Positions 48,755 to 59,703 of a stretch of DNA of 64,000 nucleotides are shown piece after piece. Within the stretch, counting starts at the first letter, position 1. Every line of letters begins with the position of its first letter. The notes below the pieces were generated by a model that saw only the letters and a program-made list of their open reading frames with translations, made no database searches and was not told where the DNA came from. Position numbers and translations under genes: made by a program. The DNA lies in contig NW_025892707.1 of assembly GCF_002878395.1 (NCBI RefSeq), forward strand, positions 248,498-312,497, given 5' to 3'. The stretch is from Capsicum annuum (taxonomy: Eukaryota > Streptophyta > Magnoliopsida > Solanales > Solanaceae).

Positions 48755-50024
48755 ATGAGACTAACTGGCCATCAGCCAGCAGACAAGGGCAAGGGCATAG
48801 CCCCATCTCAAGACTCCTATGCTCAGACACTACTAGGTAATGTTAATTTCAGACCACAAGACTCAGCAAAAATGATAGAAAGAATTTATTTTGGACAAGT
48901 TAATTTAATCTCATATCCATCATGTAATTTATCATTTAGAGTTAAACCAGATTGTGTTTTAGATAAACCTCAGAGGTGTCTAGTAGACAATCTATGGATA
49001 GTATAAAATAAAGAGACACTAAATATTTTGTAGCTGTAACAAATGCTTTATGTCAATATTTTTCAGACAAAAGTAGAGAAAACGGGTTTAAATATTATGT
49101 AGTTATACATGGCAAAACTAATGGAGTTTTTCAAACATGGATTGAAGTAATAGACTCAATAAATAGGGTTAAAACCCCATTTTTCAAAGGTTTTGATGAT
49201 TTTACTAAAGCTTTGGATTGTACTAGAGGATACCTTGGGCCTAACTACTATATATCCCCAGCCCTTAAACAAAGCCCAAACCAAATACTCCAATACACGA
49301 TCCAAAAAGATACAGGTAAAATAATTTTTTATGATCACTGTTCTACAATGACCGAGGCCTTCAAAAGACTCAATGCCCAAAAGGAAGCCCTTCTTCTTAA
49401 AATGCTAAACTTATAGAAAAGGTGCAAACATTGAAGAACAAGATTATTGGTGCTTCTCAGAATAATGCAAGCACTCAGACTCAGAGTTTTCCATCTCAAA
49501 ACAAAATGGATGAGACGGGTGTGCATTCCCCACTGAATGCTAAGAAATCCACTATATCGGATATAGATACAGCTAGTCCAGTTCAAACGGTAGCTGGTAA
49601 AGACTTATCAAATCCGTTAATGGATGTCACTTTGTCAAAAAGTAAAGATGAAGGTTGTTCTTCATCAAGACGGAGACCACCCAGATCTTGTACTTAGAAA
49701 GATACTTCTAAAAAGACTTTGATTTCAAAGAAGAAAAAAAATGACAAAATTGAAGTTATAATAAAACAGACTTTAGAAAAAAATTTCAATGATCAAGGAC
49801 AAGATAAACATGTTGTTAGTAAAGACAGTCCAAGTATGAGTACAGACAGACTAGTCCCAAATATATATAATAAGAACAATCCAGATAGAAATCCAAGTTC
49901 GGAAGACGAAGAAGATAAATTTCATGAAAGTTTTTACTATCTCCACCATGCACAGGATCCTAATGAAGATGATGATTCAGGCATGAGTTTCGAGTCTATT
50001 GCACTTCACAACTTGTATACTTAA
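48755..50024 (+). pseudogene. Viroplasmin/translational transactivator (TAV), copy 1
   Basis: This is the inclusion-body/transactivator gene downstream of pol. In caulimoviruses the protein forms cytoplasmic replication factories and promotes reinitiation on polycistronic RNA. The N-terminal part (48755-49006) reads MRLTGHQPADKGKGIAPSQD. The central viroplasmin domain (RNase H1 N-terminal-like; KYYVVIHGKTNGVFQTWIEV near 49094-49152) lies in the next frame, and a charged Ser-rich tail in the third. Breaks are single-base frameshifts near 49010 and 49402 and a stop at 49695-49697. The first frameshift is shared with copy 2. Confidence 0.88.
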
Positions 50025-50892
50025 TCAGAAAGAGACAAACGCATGACAAAGAAGATGGATATGTGGTAAAATAAGAATCAAGTATTATGTATATAGGATA
50101 TGACATTATGATAAGGTGAGACACGTGGGTATAACCACATTAGTCATGTAAAGTGCTTCCTTTATCACTACCCTCTAAAAGAGGGAAAAACTGTTGAAGC
50201 ACGCATCTGTCAAAAGAAATATAATGCATGTGACGATGGGGCCTAACGTTTACCCGACTTGCATTATTAAAGAATCTTATCTTTTAGTGTCGGCCATTTG
50301 TCCTTAGGCCACGTAGTGTGTTTGAGTCCATTCATTTCTTTTTGCTTATTTCTATATAAGGCTTAAGTAGTTAGTAGAAAGAGGCAGAACGAAGAAAAAA
50401 CAAGAAAGAAAAAACCTTCAACCCACTCCTCTATCTTTTATGTTTAAAAATCCCTTCCTTAAACTAACTTATCCTCAGTGTGTAATCTAGTTTGTGTAAT
50501 ACTAAGTGTGTTTAATAAAACTTTCAAGTCTTTGCAAAGTCCTTCCGAAAGGGAAACCTCTCTCAGTTATATCATGTAAGTCTTTATGATATGCTTTATT
50601 TTCCCCATCAAAAATATGTTTATTTTGTTTAAATATTATGATTCTGTACTTTATGTGATTATAAATCTTGCTTCTTTAAAATTATTAACCTTAGTATATG
50701 GTTAACCTCTTGACTTCTTAATAAGAACGATGGATTAACCTGTAAATTCCTAGGAATCTTAGCTGTAAGAGTCCGCCTAAAATGAAGGACGAAGTTGATT
50801 TCCAGATGAATATTCTGGGGTGTGGTTAAAGAAGAAGTTGTTAGGAACAACGGTTAAGAGAGAGAGAGAGATGAACGGGGTAAGATAATAGA
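50025..50892 (+). promoter_or_regulatory. Pararetrovirus promoter and RNA leader, copy 1
   Basis: A TATATAA box at 50353-50359 and AATAAA at 50514-50519 are spaced as in caulimovirids, where the signal is bypassed near the 5' end and used at the 3' end. A TGACG motif at about 50231 resembles half of an as-1 activator site. The leader lacks its primer site: after GGTAAGATAA at about 50889 the sequence jumps to ORF1, skipping about 600 bp present at 60543-61147. Confidence 0.8.
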
Positions 50893-51022
50893 GTAAACCC
50901 AGAATTACTAAGAGCCTTAAGAAATGAGTTAAGTAGCTGCGAAAGATATATAACACATTGTTATATCAGAATAAGCTGGATTAACCAAAGTATAAAGAAA
51001 AAGGCATATCAATTAGGATAAT
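50893..51022 (+). pseudogene. Pararetrovirus ORF1, C-terminal remnant
   Basis: This reads VNPELLRALRNELSS, then SWINQ...KKKAYQLG before TAA at 51020-51022, and matches 61147-61276. The 5' part is deleted here. I do not recognise the function. Confidence 0.65.
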
Positions 51023-51025
51023 TGA

Positions 51026-51616
51026 ATGCAACATTTACCTATATTTCAGAGGATAAGACAATTACATGAGTGGATAGAAGAAGAATCACATCATAGATCT
51101 GATTTAAGACAAAACGAACTAAGATTACTAACCGATATAGAAATAATACAAAAGAATTTAAATAATAATCAAGAAAGCTCTAACGAAACAAATTTGAGAC
51201 ATCTTAAAAACAGATTAGAATATATTTACATACAAATCGAAAACTCCTATTACAGGACATATTATTATCAAAGACAGATAAATAGAATTCCTTTGGAATA
51301 ATATATGCCTCTTGAATATATCAGAAGAATTCGATTAAGACAAAGTTGGCTTTACAACGAAATCAAATATAGAAATCAGCTTGAAGAAATAGTAGAACAA
51401 CTAAAAAGAAGACTAACTTGGATAAAAGATACCCTAGAAAAAGAAGATACAGACAACAGTTTATTTACCAAAAGTAGACATTTGAAAGAATCCCTTGTAG
51501 GAGAACAGGTAAAGTTGTTAAACAACATTAATAACTTAGAACTAGAAATTAAATATTGCACTAGTAGGATAATTTATTTTATGAAAATTTGTAAAATCAC
51601 AAGCACTCTAGGATAA
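51026..51616 (+). pseudogene. Pararetrovirus ORF2, coiled-coil-like, split by a stop
   Basis: The ATG at 51026 lies three bases after the ORF1 stop. Two open parts in the same frame (51026-51301 and 51305-51616) are divided by TAA at 51299-51301, giving about 196 codons if counted as one ORF. Composition is rich in Glu, Lys, Asn, Leu, Ile and Arg with heptad-like spacing, suggesting coiled coil. It sits where virion-associated or DNA-binding small proteins occur in other caulimovirids, but no specific match is claimed. Confidence 0.6.
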
Positions 51617-51634
51617 TATAACAAAATAGCTTCC

Positions 51635-52159
51635 TTGAAACATCTTGAACATTTAGATCTTCGATTTCAACCTAAAAAGAAATACAAAGCATTAAAAGAC
51701 AATAGTATTATAAAATGTAACTTTAGTCAAGGAGAACACATAATACATTCAGAAGACAAACAATACAATACTTTAATAGATTTAATAATAAACGTTGGTG
51801 ATAAAATTCAAGAAAAGGCTAAAATTATAGTAAGACTTTTAGAAGAAATAGAAGTCACTCAAAACAAACAGAAAAAGATATTAGAAAAACTGAAACAGAA
51901 TTTTGATTACCTAAAATCACAAGGATTAGATATAAAAAGGAAACATCAATACTTGAATACTAAATTTAATTTAGAAAAAATACCTACAAAAGTAGAAATA
52001 GAAAAATTAATTAAGACTATAACAGAAAAAACTAAAGACCTAGAAATTAAAACTACTCAATTAGTAACAAAGATTGTAGAACAAGTAGAATCTATAACTA
52101 CAGATATAAGTGAACTAAAAATAATAATACAAAGACTAGAAGAAATTTTGCTTTCATGA
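51635..52159 (+). CDS. Pararetrovirus ORF3, coiled-coil protein without an ATG start
   Basis: This is an open frame of about 174 codons rich in Lys, Glu and Ile (EKTKDLEIKTTQLVTKIVEQ), strongly coiled-coil-like. I see no ATG near its beginning; the frame opens at about a TTG (51635). It may be joined to ORF2 by a lost frame or use a non-AUG start, as RTBV ORF1 does. Its TGA overlaps the next ATG as ATGA at 52156-52159. Confidence 0.55.
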   Translation: MKHLEHLDLRFQPKKKYKALKDNSIIKCNFSQGEHIIHSEDKQYNTLIDLIINVGDKIQEKAKIIVRLLEEIEVTQNKQKKILEKLKQNFDYLKSQGLDIKRKHQYLNTKFNLEKIPTKVEIEKLIKTITEKTKDLEIKTTQLVTKIVEQVESITTDISELKIIIQRLEEILLS

Positions 52160-52512
52160 GTGAAGAAGATATAAATTATAAAAAGGCATTAGAAAATTTG
52201 AAAAAATATCACGGCGAACCAGAAGGACTTTCTAGGTATTTTCCCTCAAGTCAGGCAGACAAAACTATATTAAAACAGAACAATACTATAATAGCATTAT
52301 TGTTAGAACTACATATAAAAGTAGATAATATAATTAAAGGCAAAGAAATTCAAGTTTCTAAAAATACGAAAATAGAAGAATTAATTACTCAATTAAAGAA
52401 GGTTGAAATAACTCCTAGGCAAGAAAGGCAAAATATAATTAGGAAATCACAAAAATGGACTTTCTTTCAGCTAGACCAAGAAGAGCCATCGAAGGGGAAA
52501 GACAAAGAGTAA
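52156..52512 (+). CDS. Pararetrovirus ORF4, small protein of unknown function
   Basis: The frame has 118 codons starting MSEEDINYKKALENLKKYHG, with a YFPSSQADKTILKQ segment, a short hydrophobic helix (IIALLLELHIKV) and a basic, Lys-rich C-terminus. It overlaps the preceding stop by ATGA and the movement-coat ORF by 58 nt in another frame. The layout resembles the small second or third ORFs of badna- and caulimoviruses, whose products bind nucleic acid or virions. This is inference from position. Confidence 0.55.
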   Translation: MSEEDINYKKALENLKKYHGEPEGLSRYFPSSQADKTILKQNNTIIALLLELHIKVDNIIKGKEIQVSKNTKIEELITQLKKVEITPRQERQNIIRKSQKWTFFQLDQEEPSKGKDKE

Positions 52513-54293
52513 GTTTTTCCGATAATAGAGTAGGAAATAATCTTATTTTCAGAATACTATCTAAAAGATACCTAGACATAGAACAAGACCATAAATTAAA
52601 TAAAATAATAGATGTGGACAAAGATCTACAAATTTTCCAGCAAAATCAACTAAAATTATTAAATCCTAAGACATTATATAATGTTAAGTATTTCTCCACA
52701 GATAATCAACTATACAGACATTATAGAGAAGAACAAATATCCGCTATAGAAGAAAACTTTACAACCCTAAATCTAGTAAATCCTGAATCCTTAAAACACA
52801 TAAGAAATAATAGAATGTTGTTAATGCATATGGGATTAATAGTCATAGGAATAAAAGGATTGACTAGAAAAAATCTTGAATCCAAAGTATTAATACTAAT
52901 ATATGATGATAAGTGGTCAGATATTAAAAAATCAATAATAGGACTAACCGAAGTAGATAAAACAAATAACGGAGGAATATTTTATATTAGCCTGGACTTC
53001 TTAATGAATTTAAAAGAGTTTGGAAGAAATATTAAAATAGGAATTCAGACTAAAGGATATGAAGAAATGAGTAATGAAAATAATTTATTAATGTGCGTGG
53101 GTTTTATAGGAAAAATGATCTTAAGCAGTAATACCAAGTTGAAACTAAAGGTGAGTGATGTAGTCAAAGTAATGGGTAATAAAGGAATAAAATTAATTAA
53201 ACCAATAAAAATAAATCCAGAGGAATATGCAGAACAAGAATGGAATCTTGAAAAATTCAATAAGCCAAACGTATTTACACCCGAAACTCATTTACTGTAT
53301 ACTAGTAGTAAAGGAGAAACATCGGTTAGATTTACAGATTATAATTATACAAGTCAAAGGGGATTAGATGAAAATGAAACCGAAAGTACCATAGATGTAG
53401 AACAAGAATTAATGAATATAGAGATACTACAAGAAGGATATGAAGTAGATCAAGCAATAGAAGAAGCACAAAGACTATATGAAGAACATAAGTATATAAC
53501 TTTTAAGTGCAAAGGATGTAAGCAAAGAAATATGAACATAACACAATGTATAAAACATTTTAAAACTTGTTCAGAAAGAGATGATAATTTAGGATATAGA
53601 ACTGAAAAGGTAGATTCTATCTACAAAACCTCTGAAAGAGAAGATGAAGACATAATATCCACAACAAGTTATAAAGAACTGGTAGAAATGGAAATAGCTA
53701 GCTCAACAAGTGCTAGTCCTTTCCAACAAACTAATCCACATACCCAACCAATAGATTATAGTACAGGTAATGTACCAAGAAGTAGAGCAGTTAGAATAAA
53801 TCCAGATATAGAAAATAAAGAGAATATCAGACCGGCAGGAAGAAGAATGCCAATAGAAGAACCTATTAAATTACATGAAGGAGGTAATAAAGGAAAAATA
53901 CTAAATATAGCAGCACATGATCCACACATGTGGAATATAGTAATTGTGTTATGGAAAGGTATAGTAGTCGCAGACTATTTAAGACATTATACAGAAACAG
54001 ATACAGAGACAATGTACAAATATGTGGAAACATTCTTAGGAGAATCCGCAAAAATCCTATGGGAAGCTTTCAAGTTAAACTCTCCACATGATTTTCAGGC
54101 ATTAGTATCACTAGGACCAAACCCTTATGATTTTACAAATAAAATACACAGTTTACTAACAAGGGAGGATCCGAGTAGTGGCTTATTAGCATTACAAATA
54201 AATGCCTTAATAAAATTAGAACAGTTAAAGTATTTCAAGTTGGTTACATATAAAAAATTTCTTAAGAGATTATTTTTACTATTGTACAATTAG
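52455..54293 (+). pseudogene. Pararetrovirus movement protein-coat protein polyprotein
   Basis: A 612-codon open frame. Residues about 100-290 resemble a 30K-superfamily movement protein, which carries virus through plasmodesmata (MLLMHMGLIVIGIKGL, GGIFYISLDFLMNLKEFG, LLMCVGFIGKM). Residues 352-372 hold a C-x2-C-x9-C-x2-H-x3-C cluster. From about 480 a coat-protein core appears (YKYVETFLGESAKILWEAF, VSLGPNPYDF, ALIKLEQL). The frame is lost near 54280, and coat-protein sequence continues in other frames to about 54770. The N-terminus overlaps ORF4. This is the longest open frame in the window, but its protein is incomplete. Confidence 0.85.
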
Positions 54294-54775
54294 GGGAAAT
54301 AGTTTTGATGAGGAATTAGGTAAAAAAAACTCTTTCATAAATTACCAGGAGCTTTAGGAAGAGAAATAGAAGATAAATGGTATAAAAGAGATGGTGTAGT
54401 TCAAAATCCATATGCTAAATGGACCATAGGACATAAAATACAACATGTAATGGACAGCTTAACAGAAAAATGTACAAATATACAAATACAAAAAGAACTA
54501 AAGAAAACCGAAATGAACTTCTGCAAATCTATTATATATACAACTCAAAGTTATGATAATGACCATATGAAACCTAAAAAATATAACAGAAAATACAATA
54601 AACCATACTATCATAAGAAATACTACTTGCGTAAATCATCAGCCAAAAAGCCATACCTGAACAAAGACAAAACATGTTAGAAAATATAGGAATGATAGAA
54701 ATTATAAAAATAAATTAGAATGTTATACATATGGAAGCGTAGAATATTAACAAACGTATGTCCAAAAACAAATAA
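54294..54775 (+). pseudogene. Coat protein C-terminal part, frameshifted
   Basis: After the frame break the reading continues LPGALGREIEDKWYKRDG, then a run of basic and Tyr residues (54560-54660), then a decayed zinc knuckle at 54719-54765. The knuckle keeps its first Cys but has Tyr at the second Cys and His positions, plus a stop. C-x2-C-x4-H-x4-C knuckles bind RNA during packaging in this family. Confidence 0.78.
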
Positions 54776-54888
54776 TAGTAAAATTAGAAATTCGCAATTA
54801 ATGGAGGATTTTCAAGAGACCCTATTAAATGTAGATGAATATATGTAAGGTTTTGAAAAATTATATTCCATAATGAGCACTGAGATAG

Positions 54889-55680
54889 ATGATAAACTTA
54901 AATATGATTCTTCAGACTCAGAAAAAAGATAATTTAATAAATCAAATAGGACTAGAAGCAGACGAGTTAAATTTAAATGACTTATTAATTAGCAATCTAA
55001 TGAATGTTGTACAAGGATGTATACATGATTTTCAAAGACAAAAAGGAATAGACAGTAATCAATGCCGCATATGTAACTGGTACCCGAGTAAAGAAAATAG
55101 AGCTAAATGTAACAAATGTTACATGGAAACATGTGTAAATTGCATAGTAAATAAGCTAAAAATAAAGGTAAGACCAGATGAAAATGGAGAACAAAAACAA
55201 GTAATTAATCAGACTATTAACTTAAGAATAGCAACTTTAGAAGCTTGATTAAATGAGTTAGAACAAAGACTAGCTACATTTGAAAAAGGAAAAACTATAA
55301 AAAAAAATGAAGATGAAATAAATACACAAGGAACAGTACATCTAGAACAACTAGAGACAGAACGTATGAATATAGAAGAAAATAATACTAGTCTAATATG
55401 TAATAAAGATAAAAAACTTACAACAATGAAAGTATTAGTTAGAATTAGAATTCAAGATATTGAAATAGAAACACTAGGCTTGGTTGATACAGGATGTACC
55501 AGTTGTTTAATCAAAAAAAAGATAGTACCACAACATATACTTAATACATTTAAAAAACCAAATACAGCAATACAAATGGACGGATCATATAATATTACTA
55601 TATCGAAAAGGCACAGAGAAGTTTTCTCAATACATATAATGAATTCTATAAACCCACTTATAATGCTCATAAAATATTAG
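54889..55680 (+). pseudogene. Cys-rich domain and aspartic protease (pol N-terminal part)
   Basis: The frame at 54889-55248 carries a Cys array at 55063-55143 with spacing C-x2-C-x11-C-x2-C-x4-C-x2-C, then a stop (TGA, 55246-55248). Beyond it, 55366-55680 holds a retropepsin-like protease with LGLVDTGCTSCLIKKK (DTG near 55486). It is cut by the duplication and inverted insertion starting at 55667; the protease tail resumes at 56549. An acidic stretch (DSSDSEK) near 54905 precedes the Cys array in another frame. Confidence 0.8.
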
Positions 55681-55733
55681 CAAGAGATTTAAATATAAAA
55701 ATAGATTTTGTAATTGGGTTACACTTCTTGTTA
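55667..55733 (+). repeat. 67-bp direct repeat, left copy
   Basis: It matches 56549-56615 with two transition differences and flanks the inverted movement-protein fragment. Confidence 0.92.
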
Positions 55734-56548
55734 CATTACCTGTACTATAATCTATTGGTTGGGTATGTGGATTAGTTTGTTGGAAAGGACTAGCACTTGT
55801 TGAGCTAGCTGTTTCCATTTCTGCCAGTTCTTTATAACTTGTTGTGGATATTATGTCTTCATCTTCTCTTTCAGTTCTATATCCTAAACTATCATCTCTT
55901 TCTGAACAATTTTTAAAATATTTTATACATTGTGTTATGTTCCTATTTGTTTGCTTACATCCTTTACACTTAAAAGTTATATACTTATGTTCTTCATATA
56001 ATATTTGTGCTTCTTCTATTGCTTGATCTACTTCATATCCTTCTTGTAGTATCTCTATATTCATTAATTCTTGTTCCACATCTATGGTACTTTTGGTTTC
56101 ATTATCATCTAATTTCCTTTGACTTGTATAATTATAATCTATAAATCTAACCGATGTTACTCCTTTACTACTAGTATACAGTAATTGAGTTTCGAGTGTA
56201 AATACCTTTGGCTTATTAAATTTTTCAAGATTCCATTCTTGTCCTAGATATTCCTCTGGATTTATTTTTATTGGTTTAATTAATTTTATTCCTTTATTAC
56301 CCATTACTTCGACTACATCATTCACCTTTAGTTTAAACTTGGTACTACTGCTTAAGGTCATTTTTCCTATAAAACCCACGCATATTAATAAATTATTTCC
56401 ATTACTCATTTCTTCATATCCTTTAGTCTAAATTCCTATTTTAATATTTCTTCCAAACACTTTTAAATTCCTTAAGAAGTCTGGGCTAATATAAAATATT
56501 CCTCCGTTATTTGTCATATCTACTTCGGTTAGTCTTATTGTTGATTTT
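55734..56548 (-). pseudogene. Inverted copy of a movement-protein segment inside pol
   Basis: On the minus strand this reads the same movement-protein region as plus 52928-53777, with about 90 percent similar residues by eye. One difference is about ten residues absent relative to the plus copy around the sequence after GYRTE. The inverted piece sits within the protease tail and is bounded by 67-bp direct repeats. Confidence 0.92.
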
Positions 56549-56615
56549 TCATAAAATATTAGCAAGAGATTTAAATATAAAAACAGATTTTGTAATTGGG
56601 TTATACTTCTTGTTA
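56549..56615 (+). repeat. 67-bp direct repeat, right copy
   Basis: Partner of 55667-55733. The pol reading (protease tail, KTDFVIGLYFLL) continues from here. Confidence 0.92.
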
Positions 56616-58390
56616 AAAAATAGAGGAGGTTGTCTCATAACCAGAGTTGGTATGATGTTATTTCGAAACAATACTTATACACCAGTACAAACTACTAATT
56701 ATCCAACATAGAAAGAAAATTTAAAACACACAATAAAGACCAAATTTTAGGCTCTCAATCATGCAGTGAAAATTGTAAACTTAGTGATCAACGTTCCTCT
56801 AAAAACCTATATAAAGAAAAGGAACAGTTAGAAAAGGATCATAATATAGAAAAATTTGAATACTTAGAAGACATAGAAAAGGATTATACTCTAATCAATA
56901 TTGAGACACAATTTTTTAATTTTCAGAAAGGAATAAATAGAATAGGGATGATAAATAGCCCAAAAGACCAAGATAATATAGTCTCAATTTTAGATGAAAT
57001 GGAAATAATTGGAGAAAAACCCTTAGTACATTGGGGTGCCAATAAAATAATGTGTAAATTAGACATTATTAACCCTGAATATACAATAAAAACAGCAACT
57101 ATAGAAGCAAACAATGAAGACACTGAAGAATTTGATAGACAAATAAAAGAATTATTAAAATTAGAAGTCATAAGAAGATCAACTTCCAAGCACAGATCAG
57201 CAGCCTTTATGAAAAGAAATCACAGTGAACAAGTAAGAGGTAAAGCTCGTATGGTGATAAATTACAAAAGGTTAAATAATAATACTAGAACAGATGCATA
57301 TAAACTACCAAACAAGAGCGAACTAATCAATCGAATACAAGGTAAAAAGATATTTAGTAAATTTGACTGCAAATTAGGATATTGGCAGGTAAAAATGCAC
57401 CAAGATGGTATAGAATGGACAGCGTTCACTTGTCCAGGAGGACATTTTGAATGGCTGGCTATGCCTTTCGGTCTAAAAACAGTTCCACCCATTTTTCAAA
57501 GAAAAATATTTTTCAAAGAAAAATGGATGATATGTCTGGAGAATACAAAAGTTTTGTGTTGGTTTATGTAGATGATATTTTAGTATTTAGCCAAAATATG
57601 CAAGAACATCTACAGCACTTGCAAATAGTTTTTAGACTATTTGTTAAATATGGAATAATAATTAGTAAAAAGAAAATGGAACTATGTAAAACTCATTAAT
57701 TTTTTAGGAGTAACTTTAGGAGATGGAAAAATAAAGCTCCAACCACAAATTGCAAAAAAGGTGTTAGATATGTCAGATAGGTTAGACAATACAAAGGATT
57801 TACAAAAATTTTAGGTGTAGTAAATTATGCAAGAAATTTTATTCAAGATTTAGGAAAAATGGCAGGTCCTTTATATGATAAAACAGGAAGTAAAGGGTAA
57901 AGCATTTTAATATAGAAGATATTAAATTAGAACAACAAATTAAAGAAAGGATTAATAACATTCCAGATAGATACCTTTAGAATCAGACTACTTAATTGTT
58001 CAAACCGATGGAAGTAAATTAGGATGGGGAGCTATCCTAAAAGCCAGACCAAATAAGTACAGTAATAGAAATGAAGAAAAAATTTGTGCATATAAAAGTG
58101 GTCAATATAAAGAAAAGGGAAATATGAGTAGCATAGACTTAGAAGTATTAGCAATAATATATGGTTTAAATAGTTTCAAACTATATATCCTAAATAAAGA
58201 AGAAGTTTAAGAAGAAGTTTTTGTTAGGACTGATTGTGGTGCAATAGTTAAATTTCATCAAAAGATAAATGATAAAGCTAGTAGTAAAAGAAGATGGCTC
58301 AATTTTATGGATACCATATCTGTTTATAATAATATTGTATTTGACTATGTGAAAGGAAGGGATAATGAGCTAGCAGATCAGTTAAGTTGA
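56616..58390 (+). pseudogene. Pararetrovirus reverse transcriptase-RNase H, broken
   Basis: RT motifs in order: ARMVINYKRLNN, KIFSKFDCKLGYWQVKM, FEWLAMPFGLKT, then after a frameshift the catalytic YVDDILVFS at about 57569-57595. The frameshift comes from a perfect 17-bp tandem duplication (57491-57524). More breaks occur near 57697, 57830, 57898 and 57979. RNase H (about 57995-58390) keeps all four acidic residues: TDGSKLGWGAIL, SSIDLEVLAI, VRTDCGAI, DNELADQLS. The enzyme would copy pregenomic RNA to DNA and remove the RNA. Stops also occur at 58208-58210 and 58388-58390. Confidence 0.9.
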
Positions 58391-58433
58391 CTACAGATTA
58401 AAACTAAACATTTTAATTAACCTTTATTTCAGC

Positions 58434-59703
58434 ATGAGACCAACTGGCCATCAGCCAGCAGACAAGGGCAAGGGCATAGCCCCAGCTCAAGACTCCTACG
58501 CTCAGACACTACTAGGTAATGTTAATTTCAGACCACAAGACTCTACAGAAATGATGGAAAGAATTTATTTTGGACAAGTTAATTTAATCTCATATATATC
58601 ATATAATTTAACATTTAGAGTTAAACCAGATTGTGTTTCAGATAAACCTCAGAGGTGTCTAGTAGACAATCTATGGATGGCATATAATAAAGAGACACTA
58701 AATATTTTGTAGCTGTAACAAATGCTTTATGTTAATATTTTTCAGACAAAAGTAGAGAAAATAGGTTTAAATATTATGTAGTTATACATGGAAAAACTAA
58801 TAGAGTTTTTCAAACATGGATTGAAGTAATAGACTCAATAAATGGGGTTAAAAAACCACTTTTCAAAGGTTTTAATTATTTTACTGAAGCTTTGGATTGT
58901 TCTAGAGGATACCTTGGGCCTAAATACTATATATCCTTATTCCTCAAACAAAGCCCAAACCAAAGACCCCAATACACTATCTAGAAAGATACAAGTAAAA
59001 TATTTTTTATGATCACTATTCTACAATTACCGAGGCCTTCAAAAGACTCAATGCCCAAAAGGAAGCCACTCTTCTTAAAAATGCTAAACTTATAGAAGAG
59101 GTGCAAACATTGAAGAACAAGATTATTGGTGCTTCTCAGAATAATGCAAGCACTCAGACTCAGTGTTTTCCATCTCAAAACAAAATGGATGAGGTGGGTG
59201 TGCATTCTCCACTGAATGCTAAGAAATCCACTATATCGGATATAGATACAGCTAGTCCGGTTCAAACGATATCCGATAAAGACTTATCAAATCCGTTAAT
59301 GGCTGTCACTTTGCCAAAAAGTAAAGATGAAGGTTGTTCTTCATCAAGACGGAGACCACCTAGAACTTGTACTCAGAAAGATACTTTTAAAAAGACTTTG
59401 ATTTAAAAGAAGAAAAAAATGACAAAATTGAAGTTATAATAAAACAAACTTTGGAAAAAAAAATTAACGATCAAGGACAAGATAAACATGTTGTTAGTAA
59501 AGACAGTCCAAGTACGAGTACAGACAGACTAGTCTTAAATATAGATAATCAGAACAATCCAGATAGAAATCCAAGTTTGGAAGACGAAGAAGATGAATTT
59601 CATGGAAGTTTTAATTATCTCCAACATGCACAGGATCCTAATGAAGATGATGATTCAGGAATGAGTTTCGACTCTATTGTACTTCACAACTTGGATACTT
59701 AAT
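58434..59703 (+). pseudogene. Viroplasmin/TAV, copy 2
   Basis: Same gene as copy 1, with the N-terminal part (58434-58712) open and the core and tail in other frames. Breaks are a one-base frameshift near 58690 shared with copy 1, another near 59000 in an A/T run, TAA at about 59404, and a further frame change at an A run near 59425. The tail (59451-59702) is acidic and Ser-rich. TAV N-terminus and pol end are separated by about 14 nt, as in copy 1. Confidence 0.88.

Noticed and set aside
50353..50359. Possibility that the viral promoter copy 1 drives a complete, infectious pregenomic RNA
   Set aside because: Copy 1 lacks the primer site, and the region downstream has an inverted insertion, several frameshifts and stops in coat protein, protease, RT and TAV.
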